Source: Planktothrix serta PCC 8927 (GTDB taxonomy: Bacteria > Cyanobacteriota > Cyanobacteriia > Cyanobacteriales > Microcoleaceae). From it: 36,327 bases of DNA. The position numbers and the translations under genes are program-made. The first letter of the stretch is position 1. Every line of letters starts with the position of its first letter. The DNA lies in NCBI RefSeq assembly GCF_900010725.2, contig NZ_LR734882.1:32798-69124 (forward strand), written 5' to 3'. Positions 14,595-24,909 of this stretch are shown here, in pieces. The notes below the pieces were generated by a model. That model searched no databases and had not been told where the DNA came from. It saw only the letters and a list, made by a program, of their open reading frames with translations.

Positions 14595-16031
14595 ATGGCA
14601 GATCAATCAATAATTAGAACCGTTAAAAATCCCAAACTAACGCTAATGGCTTTTCAACTGAGAAATAATTTAGCGTTAGGGGATGAACCTATAGAAACAG
14701 CCGATCACCTTTGGGAAAAATGCCAAGAATTAGGAAAAACGTTAAATTATCCCCCGTTAGAAACATTAATTGATCGACTTGATCAACATCAAGTAAAAAT
14801 TGGTTTTCCCCCAGGAGAAGATGATATTTCAAATGACTATGTAGAACTTTTAAAACCTGATCAATCTTTACGTTTTGATGCTATTCCTGACCCGGATAAA
14901 CCCCAACTTAAAGGCGAAGTTTATCCCCTACAAATTCATGATACCTACGCCATTGATATTACCTTCTTTTGTCGTCCTGAAGAAGTTGTTAATCTTGCTG
15001 AAATCAACTATTTTTTAAACCCTAATTATTGTTTATTACCCGCTAATATTCAATCGGATTTAGGACAAACCTTAATATTATTTGCGGAACCTTTACTATC
15101 AAAATCAGATCATTATCAAGACTTTGCAAATGCTTGTGTTGAGGCGTTATTTCCCAGTTCAGACGCACAACGGTTGTTAGCAAATTCTCCCTTAGTAGGA
15201 GAGTTGTTTGGAAGTCCGATTTTTGAATATGATACGGGAGAATATAACCCCTCGAACTCGATTCATTTGTTAATTTGGTTTAATTGTTCTCCGCGAACCC
15301 AAATGTTAGAAGCACAGGGAAACTATTATCAATTGTTAATTAATTTGTTGTGTTGTCGAAATAAAATTCTCTATAGTTATACTCAAGCTCGTTGGTGTTA
15401 TCAACAAGCGAAGGATTTATATAAACAATTATTACCTAAAGTAGAGAATCTCAAGAAATTACCCCAAAATCAAACAGAAAAACTAGCAAATTTAAAACAG
15501 GAGTTAATTAAAATTCCTCAATCTTCCTTTGAATATGGCGAATATATTCAACAGATGAAACTTCAGTTAAATACAATAGAAACGAATCTTAAAAATTATC
15601 AACGTTATCTAAATCAACTGAATAATATTCTGATACCAGAGGATGATTTACCCTTTTTTAATAAATTTGAAACCCGCACAAAAAACAAATTTATAGAACA
15701 AATTAACGTTGATTTAGGCTATTTAATACCGGGTCAAAATTTGTTTTCAGAATTAATTAATACTATTCGCGGATTAGTTGAAATTGAACAGGCGGAAATT
15801 GATCGCTCCTTAGAAAAAACAATTTCAATATTAGGAGTCGGTTTAGGTATGGGAGGAATAGCAGCATCGACATTTTCCAGTTATGTTGAAAGACCTTTGA
15901 TTAATTCTAATCAATCCCCATCTAAAACATCCATTAATCCAGGGATATTTGCCTTTTTATTGAGTGTAAGTATCGGTTTATGCTCAGGATTATTAATCTA
16001 TGTATTTTTCCGTCGTAAATACAAAAGATGA
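14595..16031 (+). CDS. two-helix membrane protein, candidate effector
   Basis: 478 aa, not recognised. Residues 1-235 look like a soluble alpha/beta domain; 250-345 is a long charged helical or coiled-coil stretch; 360-408 is another helix rich in charges; membrane helices lie at ~409-430 (glycine-rich GVGLGMGGIAAS) and ~450-472, followed by a basic tail RRKYKR. The N-in, long-helix, two-TM C-terminus resembles CorA-like channels, but no GMN motif is in the short loop between the helices. A pore-forming or membrane-disrupting effector released by CHAT cleavage is one idea; no direct evidence exists in the sequence. It starts 3 bp after the 124-aa gene. Confidence 0.75.
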   Translation: MADQSIIRTVKNPKLTLMAFQLRNNLALGDEPIETADHLWEKCQELGKTLNYPPLETLIDRLDQHQVKIGFPPGEDDISNDYVELLKPDQSLRFDAIPDPDKPQLKGEVYPLQIHDTYAIDITFFCRPEEVVNLAEINYFLNPNYCLLPANIQSDLGQTLILFAEPLLSKSDHYQDFANACVEALFPSSDAQRLLANSPLVGELFGSPIFEYDTGEYNPSNSIHLLIWFNCSPRTQMLEAQGNYYQLLINLLCCRNKILYSYTQARWCYQQAKDLYKQLLPKVENLKKLPQNQTEKLANLKQELIKIPQSSFEYGEYIQQMKLQLNTIETNLKNYQRYLNQLNNILIPEDDLPFFNKFETRTKNKFIEQINVDLGYLIPGQNLFSELINTIRGLVEIEQAEIDRSLEKTISILGVGLGMGGIAASTFSSYVERPLINSNQSPSKTSINPGIFAFLLSVSIGLCSGLLIYVFFRRKYKR

Positions 16032-16138
16032 TCAAAGGATTGATCCCATGTCTATTAATTATAGTCGTCGCCGTAAATTACAAAGATACCTGGATTTGGA
16101 TAGCCAACTATATTGATGTCGATCCCGCTAAGTTATAG
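16028..16138 (+). CDS. possible 36-aa hydrophobic peptide
   Basis: ATG at 16028 overlaps the stop of the 478-aa gene as ATGA, a translational-coupling arrangement. The peptide begins MIKGLIPCLLIIVVAVNY, enough for a single membrane helix, and continues with WIWIANYIDVDPAKL to a TAG at 16136-16138. Too short to judge by composition alone; conservation would decide. The C-terminal half is unlike random frame translation in having few rare residues, but this is weak support. Confidence 0.4.
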   Translation: MIKGLIPCLLIIVVAVNYKDTWIWIANYIDVDPAKL

Positions 16139-16150
16139 CGCTACGCGAAA

Positions 16151-16179
16151 GGGAACAGGGAACAGGGAACAGGGAACAG
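16151..16179. repeat. heptamer array (GGGAACA)n
   Basis: Four tandem copies of GGGAACA. The same heptamer is found at 25300-25335 and in inverse orientation at 20651-20716. Lies between the CHAT locus end and the fghA stop. Confidence 0.95.
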
Positions 16180-16239
16180 TAAGAAGTGAAAGGGTTTCAA
16201 GATTTAGAAATGTCCTAACTGTAATGCGTAGCACTATAT

Positions 16240-17085
16240 TTAAGTTAATGCGATCGCATGATGACGAATATGATCCTCGATAAATGTGGCAATAAAATAA
16301 TAACTATGATCATATCCGGGCTGCATTCGTAAGGTTAAAACCTGTCCGACCGCAGCACAAGCTTTTTGAAAAACTTCGGGTAATAATTGTTCTTGTAAAA
16401 ACGGATCAGCCGTGCCAATATCAATTAAAATCGGACGATTAAATTGTCCTCGCTGGACTAATTCACTGGCGTCATAATTGCGCCACTCGTCTTGATTTGC
16501 TCCTAAATAAGCATTAAAGGCTTTTTGACCCCAAGGACAACGCATCGGGGCCATAATCGGAGCAAAAGCAGAAACGGATAAATATTGTTCAGGGTTGCGT
16601 AACGCACAGACTAACGCCCCATGTCCCCCCATAGAATGACCGAAAATCCCCTGTTGATTCGGAATGACGGGAAACTGTTCGGTGATGAGTTGGGGTAACT
16701 CCTCGACGATATAACTGTACATCCGATAATGACGACTCCAGGGTTCTACCGTCGCATCGAGATAAAATCCCGCCCCAGTTCCTAAGTCCCAGGTGTCATT
16801 TTCCCCTGGTATTCCGGTATTGCGGGGGCTGGTATCGGGTACAACGACCATTAAGCCGTATTTTGCAGCTAACCGTTGGACGCCTGCTTTAATCGTAAAG
16901 TTTTCTTCCGTACAGGTTAACCCCGAAAGGTAGTAGAGTACGGGAACAGGGTGAGATTGAGCTTGGGGCGGTTGGTAGACGGAAAATCCCATCTCGCTAT
17001 TACAGAGGGCGGAAAAATGACGATAGAAGCCGACTTTACCGCCAAAGCATAAACTTTCACTGATTTTGTTCAGGGTAGAGATCAT
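16240..17085 (-). CDS. fghA: S-formylglutathione hydrolase
   Basis: 281 aa, normal for the esterase D family. It hydrolyses S-formylglutathione to formate and glutathione, the second step of glutathione-dependent formaldehyde removal. The alpha/beta-hydrolase triad is visible: S151 in GHSMGGHG, D227 in IGTADPFL and H260 in GYDHSYYF; the oxyanion region LSGLTCTEENF is intact. The partner dehydrogenase frmA lies 0.9 kb upstream on the same strand, separated by an oppositely oriented gene, so the two are not a simple operon. Confidence 0.95.
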   Translation of the reverse strand: MISTLNKISESLCFGGKVGFYRHFSALCNSEMGFSVYQPPQAQSHPVPVLYYLSGLTCTEENFTIKAGVQRLAAKYGLMVVVPDTSPRNTGIPGENDTWDLGTGAGFYLDATVEPWSRHYRMYSYIVEELPQLITEQFPVIPNQQGIFGHSMGGHGALVCALRNPEQYLSVSAFAPIMAPMRCPWGQKAFNAYLGANQDEWRNYDASELVQRGQFNRPILIDIGTADPFLQEQLLPEVFQKACAAVGQVLTLRMQPGYDHSYYFIATFIEDHIRHHAIALT

Positions 17086-17136
17086 TTGTTGACTGTTGAG
17101 GTGTTGGCTGTTGAGGTGTGGGCTGTTGACGGCTAC

Positions 17137-17191
17137 GGGCGGGTTTTTTGAGATCTTTGCTTAATTAACGAAAATTTTGATGAACCCGCCC
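17137..17191. repeat. small MITE-like inverted repeat
   Basis: GGGCGGGTT (17137-17145) and AACCCGCCC (17183-17191) are exact inverse arms, with CTACGG flanks on both outer sides. It resembles the ends of the larger elements at 27337-27508 and 28120-28289. The rest of the 232-bp gap holds GTTGACTGTTGAGGTGTTGG-type short repeats upstream of fghA. Confidence 0.75.
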
Positions 17192-17317
17192 CTACGGTTG
17201 TGACTACACCATTTCAAACTTATTTTATCCATCCCAAAAGCAATCTCTGGTTTTCCGTAATTTCCCTTTAATATCCTGTAGCTAACTTTTAATTAACCTT
17301 TAAATTCTTTCTTCATC

Positions 17318-17941
17318 ATGATTAATCCAAATTTTGTCAAACACCAACTTAAAATTAAGGCTTTTCACCATCAAGAATTGTTAGAAATTGCCTTAACTCA
17401 TCCTGATGCGATTAGCGAAAACTTAGATTTAACTCCCGAAGAACAGAAGTTAAGAACCTTAGAATATTTGGGAATTAGTCGTTTAGGTTCTAACCTGTTT
17501 AGCCAGATGGTGAGTGATTATCTCTATCTGCACTGTTCCCATTTAGGATCAGCAACCTGTACTTTGTTAAAAAGTGATTTAGTCAGTCCCGCTATTTTAG
17601 CACAATTAACGATAAAAATCAATCTGGATCAAGGAAGTGATTTAGGGAAAAATTATCCGTTAAAACCCGACTTTGAACAAGAAAAAGTATTATCGGAACT
17701 GTTTGAAGCGGTGGTCGGTGCTGTATATTTAGAGTGGGAGCGAGATTTTGAGAAAACCTATAATTGGTTAGCGAATCAATTTTTAGCAGGGGTTGTGAAT
17801 CAAATTCTGATGGATTTATTTATCGAATTTGTTCCGGCTGCGGACTGGGATGCTAATTTTTATCCTTGGTTTGGTTCTAATCATTTAACCTGTCCTTCTA
17901 AAAAATCGGCATCAAAATCAACCTCTCTTTTCTGCTCCTAA
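17318..17941 (+). CDS. RNase III-like protein lacking key acidic residues
   Basis: 207 aa. The RNase III fold is recognisable from LLEIALTHPDA, then RTLEYLGISRLGSNLFSQMV (family: ERLEFLGDxxLxxxxxxxL) and VLSELFEAVVGAVYLE (family: xLADxxEAxxGAxYLD). Of the catalytic acids, E49 and E130 remain, but the signature Asp after LG is I53, the Glu before RLEF is Arg, and the Asp of the second motif is E127. There is no dsRNA-binding domain. It may bind structured RNA without cutting, or have lost function. It sits between fghA and frmA in the opposite direction. Confidence 0.75.
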   Translation: MINPNFVKHQLKIKAFHHQELLEIALTHPDAISENLDLTPEEQKLRTLEYLGISRLGSNLFSQMVSDYLYLHCSHLGSATCTLLKSDLVSPAILAQLTIKINLDQGSDLGKNYPLKPDFEQEKVLSELFEAVVGAVYLEWERDFEKTYNWLANQFLAGVVNQILMDLFIEFVPAADWDANFYPWFGSNHLTCPSKKSASKSTSLFCS

Positions 17942-17982
17942 ACTATCAAACCCTTAAAATAAACCTATATTCGGAATGCTTT

Positions 17983-19110
<1,128 letters not shown>

Positions 19111-19120
19111 TTAGTAGTAT

Positions 19121-19148
19121 GAATTACGAATTACGAATTACGAATTAC
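19121..19148. repeat. heptamer array (GAATTAC)n
   Basis: Four tandem GAATTAC units plus a partial one, in the divergent region between frmA and the NCS2 permease gene. Confidence 0.95.
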
Positions 19149-19213
19149 GAATTCGGGGAAAGAACTAAAACGATGATAACGGATTTCGGTTCAATTGATA
19201 ACGGGGAGATATT

Positions 19214-20569
19214 ATGAATTCTAATTCTACTTTAGCAGCGATCGCTCGTTTTTTTAACTTTCAAGAACTTCAGACTAATTTTAGGATTGAAATTCTAGCC
19301 GGAGTCACAACCTTTGTGACTATGGCTTATATTTTAGTGGTTAATCCAGCTATTTTATCCCAGGCTATTTTTCTCCAAACCTCCGGGGATTTATTTGGAG
19401 AATTAGTCATCGCCACTGCTCTCGCTTCCGCCTTAGCAACCTTAGTTATGGGATTATATGCTAAATATCCCTTTGCATTAGCACCCGGAATGGGATTAAA
19501 CGCCTATTTTGCCTTTTCCGTAGTGTTAGGATTAGGTATTCCTTGGCGGGTTGCGTTAGCAGCTATTTTAATTGAAGGTTTAATTTTTATCGCCTTAACC
19601 CTAAGTCAATTTAGGACTCAAATTGTTAAAGCAATTCCTGAAGGAATTAAACACGCCGTCGCCGCCGGAATTGGTTTATTTATTGCTTATATTGCTTTAA
19701 CGGGTACAAAAATTATTGTCACGGATGCAGCCACTACCACAACATTAGGAAACTTAAACGACCCGACTGTATTAATTACTATTGCTGGAATTTTAATTAC
19801 TTCGGCTTTAATTGCTCGTCGAATTACTGGAGCCTTATTATTAGGAATTTTAGCAACAGCCGGCTTAGGATGGATTTTAGGAATTGCCCCCTGGCCAAAA
19901 GGAATTATTGGTTTACCTCAATTACCCGTTGATTTATTCGGTCAAGGAATTATTGGGTTAAAACAAGTCTTAGAAGTGAATTTTTTCCAGATATTTACGA
20001 TTATCTTTGTGTTTTTCTTTGTGGATTTATTCGATACGGTGGGAACTCTAACGGGATTAGGAATGAAAGCAGGTTATATTAATAAACAGGGGGAATTTCC
20101 TCGTGTTACAGAAGCGTTTATGGCCGATGCAGTGGGAACCACAACGGGGGCAATTTTGGGCACTTCAACGGTAACAACTTATATTGAATCTGCATCAGGA
20201 ATTTCTGAAGGGGGAAGAAGTGGGTTTACGGCGGTAATTGTGGCAATATTATTCACGATTTCAATATTCTTTATTCCTCTATTATCCGCTATTCCTAGTT
20301 TTGCAACGGCTCCGACTTTAATCATTGTAGGAGTGTTAATGATGGGAAGTGTGCAATATATTCATTGGGATGACCCCGCAGAGTCTATTCCTGCCTTTTT
20401 AACAATTTTTATGATGCCATTAACTTATTCCATCGCCGACGGTTTAGCCGTTGGTTTAATTACTTATCCTCTGATTAAATCCTTTCAAGGAAAGTTCCAT
20501 GAAACTAATATAGCAATGTGGGCTTTAGCTGTTATTTTTATTTTGAAGTTTGTTTTTGTTGGGAAATAA
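19214..20569 (+). CDS. NCS2/AzgA-type purine permease
   Basis: 451 aa with about 12 membrane helices. N-terminal FRIEILAGVTTFVTMAYILVVNP cut as FRIEILAGVTTFVTMAY is typical of AzgA-like guanine/hypoxanthine/adenine permeases, as are APGMGLNAYF, FVDLFDTVGTLTG and the MADAVGTTTGAILGTSTVT block. It imports purine bases by proton symport in the cytoplasmic membrane. GGGGAG at 19203-19208 supports the start. It stands alone, followed by a heptamer array. Confidence 0.93.
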   Translation: MNSNSTLAAIARFFNFQELQTNFRIEILAGVTTFVTMAYILVVNPAILSQAIFLQTSGDLFGELVIATALASALATLVMGLYAKYPFALAPGMGLNAYFAFSVVLGLGIPWRVALAAILIEGLIFIALTLSQFRTQIVKAIPEGIKHAVAAGIGLFIAYIALTGTKIIVTDAATTTTLGNLNDPTVLITIAGILITSALIARRITGALLLGILATAGLGWILGIAPWPKGIIGLPQLPVDLFGQGIIGLKQVLEVNFFQIFTIIFVFFFVDLFDTVGTLTGLGMKAGYINKQGEFPRVTEAFMADAVGTTTGAILGTSTVTTYIESASGISEGGRSGFTAVIVAILFTISIFFIPLLSAIPSFATAPTLIIVGVLMMGSVQYIHWDDPAESIPAFLTIFMMPLTYSIADGLAVGLITYPLIKSFQGKFHETNIAMWALAVIFILKFVFVGK

Positions 20570-20612
20570 TATTCCATCCTTTAATGTTTGCTACAAATAC
20601 TTAATGGGGTGA

Positions 20613-20716
20613 CTATTCCCTATTCCCTATTCCCTATTTTCTTTTCCCTCCTGTTCCCTGTTCCCTGTTCCCTGTTCCCTGTTCCCTGTTCCCTGTTCCC
20701 TGTTCCCTGTTCCCTG
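20613..20716. repeat. heptamer arrays (TTCCCTA)n and (CTGTTCC)n
   Basis: Three to four TTCCCTA units (20613-20638) followed by about nine CTGTTCC units (20651-20716), the longest short tandem repeat in the window. Located between the convergent NCS2 and histidine kinase genes. Inverse orientation of the arrays at 16151 and 25300. Confidence 0.95.
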
Positions 20717-20722
20717 CTATAA

Positions 20723-23700
20723 TTAGTAATTACTAATTACTGATTCTGCTGTATGTTCTTTTTGAGAAATGGGAATACAAATTTCAAACACGGTAAAATT
20801 GTCTTGATCTCGATAACAGAGAATAGTTCCTCGATGTTGTTCTACAATTATTTTATAACTAATCGATAACCCTAACCCCGTTCCTTTTCCGACGGGTTTT
20901 GTGGTAAAAAATGGATCAAAGAGTCGAGTTTTAACTTTATCTTCAATCCCAGGGCCATTATCTCGAATAATAATTCTGACTTGATCTAAAGGCGGAAATT
21001 TCCCCTGATTTTCCATTAAATTAGGATGAATCACATCCGTACTAATTTTAATCAAACGGGGCTCAGGTTGATTGTCTAAAGCATCAATTGCATTACTAAG
21101 AATATTCATAAAAACCTGATTTAACTGTCCTGCATAACACTCCACCCTCGGTAATTGACCATATTCCTTAATTAACTCAATTCCCTCAAATGCGCCTTTG
21201 GGTTTTAAGCGATTTTGTAAAATTAATAAGGTGCTATCAATGCCATCATGAATATTAACAGGCTTCATTTCTGCTTCATCTAATCGAGAGAAATTCCGCA
21301 AAGACACCACAATTTGACGAATGCGATCGGCTCCCATTTCCATCGACGATAGAATTTTAGGTAAATCTTCAACTAAAAACTCTAATTCAATTTCTTGGGA
21401 TTTTGCTTGAATTTCTGGATTCGGATTTGGATAAACTTCTCGATACAATTCCAATAATTCTAAAATATCTTGAGTATATTCTTTGGCATAAGTTAAGTTA
21501 CCATAAATAAAATTAACTGGATTATTAATTTCATGGGCAACTCCCGCCACCATTTGACCTAAACTGGACATTTTTTCGCTTTGAATTAACTGTGATTCCT
21601 TTTGCTTTAAATCCTGTAACGCTTCACTCAGATGAAACGCTTGGGTTTGAGCCGCTAACGCCGCCGCCCGGGTTTGGGCGTATAATTCAGCTTGGTCAAT
21701 GGCGATCGCTAACTGATCCACCACCGCGCGTAAAAGCTCCATCTCACTCTCCCGCCAAGGTCGAAACACCTGATAATGATTACAAACCACCGCCCCCCGT
21801 TGACCAGAGCGAGTTTCTAAAGGTAACAGCAACAACGAAAAAATCCCCGCATCTTGGAAAAACCGACGGGTAGACTCATCTAAAATAGTCGTTGTTTGCA
21901 TATTATCAACCTGAATCGTCGCTGACATCCGAATTTTTTCAGCTAACAGAGGAATTTGTTCCGGGGGATAATCCTGCAAACCATTAGATAAATGAGGATT
22001 TAAAGCTTCGTGAGTAACAGTAAAACTCGGTTGTTGATTCGGCTGCATAAGCAAATACCAGAGAAAATGACATTGATCGACTTGTAACAAAGCTCGAATT
22101 TCATGCACCGCCGTCCCTAAAATCGTATCAATATCCAAAGAATCCCGAATTTGACTCGCTAACCGAAACAGTAACCCTTCCCGCCGACTTTGCAACTCTT
22201 CCCGCGCCTTCACCCGATCAATTCCCACTGCTAAAGCATTCGCCACCCATCCCAACACCCCTCGCACTTCATCATTGAGGCTTTCTTGGCTACAAATGGC
22301 CATTAATCCCACTAAACGGCCTTCGACTACCAACGGAAAATCAAAGGTACGATTTTTTAGAGCCGGGAAAGGGTAGGGAATGGAACGATTTAAGACATCC
22401 GTTTCTGTAATATTACCTTCATGAACTGTTAACCCGGCGCTCGCTTGCAGATCTAACCGATTGTTTTGCAGATTCAACGTCCAAATTCCCACCCCCGCCA
22501 CATCGGGATATTGGGAAATTGCTGCTGTACAACGGCTGAGAATCGTCGCAATTGACCCGCCATGTCCGAGGGCTGTTCCGACTTCCGCTTCTAACTGAGA
22601 TAGGCGTGAACGTTCTAAAAGTAAGGTTTCCGCTTGTTTGCGTTCGGTAATATTACGCGAAACCGCAATAATTTCATCAAGGGTTTCTGAATCTTGATTT
22701 CGCAACATGACCCAGCTACTTTCAAACCAAATATAGTTCCCATTGCGACATCGAATCCGGTAACTGATGGTATAAATCTCCGGGTGATTTGGTAATAGCA
22801 GATATTGTTGTTTAGCCGATTCTAAATCATCGGGGTGAATCAATTCATACAGCGATTGTCCGATCAATGCTTCCGGTTCATATCCTAATAATTGCCGACT
22901 GGCTGGAGAAGCGTATAAATAAGTGCCATCAAGGCTATGTCGGGAAATCAAATCTGTGGCATTATCGGCTAGAAGTCGATAACGAGCTTCACTTTCGCGT
23001 AAAGCATCTTCTGACTGTTTGCGTTGGGTAATATCGGTTTGAATCCCAATAAAATGAGTTAAACGTCCTTCTCGGTCACGCACCGGAGAAATCGACAGTT
23101 CATTCCAGAAGTAACTGCCATCTTTGCGGTAATTTTTGAGGGTGACAATACAATCTTGTCGGTTGATAATAGCATGACGAATGCGAACCAGTTCTGCTTT
23201 GTCCGTATCTTCACCTTGAAGAAACCGACAATTGCGTCCTAAAACTTCCTTCTGAGAATAGCCTGTTAATCGTTCAAAGGCCGGGTTACAGTAGATAATT
23301 GGACAATCGGCTTGAGTAAAATCGCTAATCACAATCCCACTCGGACTCGCCGTAATTGCCCGCTCCAAGAGTCCTAGACGTTCCTCAGACTGTCTGCGTT
23401 TTGTAATGTCAATCCCCGTTGCAATCACATATTTGATCAGGCCATTGGGTTGAAACAAAGCTGTATTTGACCAAGCCACCCAATGACGCTCGCCATCGGG
23501 CTTGATCAATTCGGTTTCCCAAGAGTTTAAATAGGAATAGGAGTGGGTTTGAGGTAAAGACTGTTGGCTTTTGATCGGTTTAGGAAGTTCGTCAAACTCA
23601 ATCATAATCGGCTCGGCACAGAGATGGCTAACCGTTTCCGAGGAAAATAGGTTTAATCCTAATTCAGCCAGGGTTTTTCCTTCGACTTCCTGAGCTAAAT

Positions 23701-24466
23701 ATCCGGTCAGTTCTTCACAACTTCGATTAAACCGAATAATTCTCCCTTCAGGATCGAGAACAATTACCAAGGCACTTACGGTGTCCAGAACAGCGCAAAC
23801 AAAGTCTCGTTCTTGACGAACGACTTCCCAAACTTGTTTGCGTTCATTAATAATTTGTTCGAGTTGGCTAAATTTTGTTTTCGAGTGAATTAGTTGGCGA
23901 TGTAAATTGATTTGGCTAACAATTTGATTATTGAGAGATTGCAACGCCTTGATCGTATCAGACGATAACTCACGCGGGCAATAATCCATCACCGAGAGCA
24001 TTCCCATGATTAAATGATCGGCCGTCATTAAGGGAATACCGAGATAAAATCGAATCGGTTTATCTCCTCGGATTAAGGGTTGTGAAGCAAACCGTTTATC
24101 GTTCCAGGTATCAGAAATAATAATCGGTTCGGGTGGCAAGGTTAAGGTCGAATCAGACAATTTGTGCGGCGATGAATTATCAATCACTCCCCTATCTTCC
24201 GGGGAAGATTTGGGTCGGCTGTGCAATTCAATAATAGACTCACAGAAATTCAAATACGGGTGGATTTTTCCCGTTATACCCACCTGAGATTTTAACCACT
24301 GATGAGTGGTATCCATGAAAGTAATCAAAGCAATGGGCGTCTGAGCGAGATGAGACGCTAAGTGAGTCAAATCATCAAAGGGAATTTCTGAAACCGTGTG
24401 GATGACCTGAGAAAAAGTATTACCCTCTGAGCTAAACATGGTTTGACCTAAAAATCTTGCGTTCAT
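20723..24466 (-). CDS. GAF/PAS multisensor histidine kinase
   Basis: 1247 aa, no transmembrane helix seen, so cytoplasmic. Order by pattern: GAF ~15-195; coiled linker; PAS ~225-355; PAS ~370-490 (with NCRFLQGEDTDK, a LOV-like GRNCRFLQ motif whose Cys suggests a possible flavin photosensor); PAS ~500-615; GAF ~625-760; GAF ~785-930; HisKA with phosphoacceptor H978 in VAHEINNP; HATPase_c with QVFMNILSNAIDAL (N box), DNGPGI (G1) and GKGTGLGLSI (G2) near the end. It would autophosphorylate in response to several inputs. A CheY-like regulator is encoded divergently 443 bp away and is a possible partner. Confidence 0.93.
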   Translation of the reverse strand: MNARFLGQTMFSSEGNTFSQVIHTVSEIPFDDLTHLASHLAQTPIALITFMDTTHQWLKSQVGITGKIHPYLNFCESIIELHSRPKSSPEDRGVIDNSSPHKLSDSTLTLPPEPIIISDTWNDKRFASQPLIRGDKPIRFYLGIPLMTADHLIMGMLSVMDYCPRELSSDTIKALQSLNNQIVSQINLHRQLIHSKTKFSQLEQIINERKQVWEVVRQERDFVCAVLDTVSALVIVLDPEGRIIRFNRSCEELTGYLAQEVEGKTLAELGLNLFSSETVSHLCAEPIMIEFDELPKPIKSQQSLPQTHSYSYLNSWETELIKPDGERHWVAWSNTALFQPNGLIKYVIATGIDITKRRQSEERLGLLERAITASPSGIVISDFTQADCPIIYCNPAFERLTGYSQKEVLGRNCRFLQGEDTDKAELVRIRHAIINRQDCIVTLKNYRKDGSYFWNELSISPVRDREGRLTHFIGIQTDITQRKQSEDALRESEARYRLLADNATDLISRHSLDGTYLYASPASRQLLGYEPEALIGQSLYELIHPDDLESAKQQYLLLPNHPEIYTISYRIRCRNGNYIWFESSWVMLRNQDSETLDEIIAVSRNITERKQAETLLLERSRLSQLEAEVGTALGHGGSIATILSRCTAAISQYPDVAGVGIWTLNLQNNRLDLQASAGLTVHEGNITETDVLNRSIPYPFPALKNRTFDFPLVVEGRLVGLMAICSQESLNDEVRGVLGWVANALAVGIDRVKAREELQSRREGLLFRLASQIRDSLDIDTILGTAVHEIRALLQVDQCHFLWYLLMQPNQQPSFTVTHEALNPHLSNGLQDYPPEQIPLLAEKIRMSATIQVDNMQTTTILDESTRRFFQDAGIFSLLLLPLETRSGQRGAVVCNHYQVFRPWRESEMELLRAVVDQLAIAIDQAELYAQTRAAALAAQTQAFHLSEALQDLKQKESQLIQSEKMSSLGQMVAGVAHEINNPVNFIYGNLTYAKEYTQDILELLELYREVYPNPNPEIQAKSQEIELEFLVEDLPKILSSMEMGADRIRQIVVSLRNFSRLDEAEMKPVNIHDGIDSTLLILQNRLKPKGAFEGIELIKEYGQLPRVECYAGQLNQVFMNILSNAIDALDNQPEPRLIKISTDVIHPNLMENQGKFPPLDQVRIIIRDNGPGIEDKVKTRLFDPFFTTKPVGKGTGLGLSISYKIIVEQHRGTILCYRDQDNFTVFEICIPISQKEHTAESVISNY

Positions 24467-24845
24467 TGATAATTACCATACAGAGAAGTGGCCACCCCTC
24501 AAAAAGCGGGTATTCAACACTCTGGTGAGACGTTACAGTTAACCGTCAACCGTCAACAATTCCCTAACATTTGCTTGACTCGCCTTAGCTGTATGACATT
24601 GTTTGTCCAAACGTCCTGATCTCACACAACTTTATTGATTTACCTTAATCTTAACAAAGGTTTCAGCCCTTCGCTTAACTCGATATCCTCTCCCTATTGT
24701 TCAAGTTTAAGGGAATTTCCTAGAAAAATCCTTGCTAACTTGCCATTTTCCCGGTTTAACTTGATGTCAATTTTGTCCAAAACTAGGGAATGTTTTTCCT
24801 CTATAATAAAACTAATGGATAGTCGTACTCAGATCCAGCTACAAA

Positions 24846-24862
24846 GCCTATTTTAAATAGGC
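24846..24862. promoter_or_regulatory. 17-bp palindrome upstream of the response regulator
   Basis: GCCTATTTTAAATAGGC has perfect 8-bp arms around one base, 48 bp before the regulator ATG. It could be an operator; a weak terminator is less likely as no T-run follows. A TATAAT lies at 24802-24807, without a well-spaced -35. The rest of the 443-bp divergent gap holds GTCAACC short repeats and nothing else I can support. Confidence 0.4.
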
Positions 24863-24909
24863 CTGATTGTAAATGAGCAGGGCATCTCGACTAAGGAATA
24901 TCAATCGCT

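Noticed and set aside
15800-16031. CorA-family magnesium channel
   Set aside because: Two C-terminal helices fit the shape, but the GMN signature is missing and the N-terminal domain does not match; kept only as an analogy.
24635-24856. 73-aa ORF in the kinase/regulator divergent region
   Set aside because: Serine-rich and leucine-rich translation of AT-rich promoter DNA, with no family resemblance.
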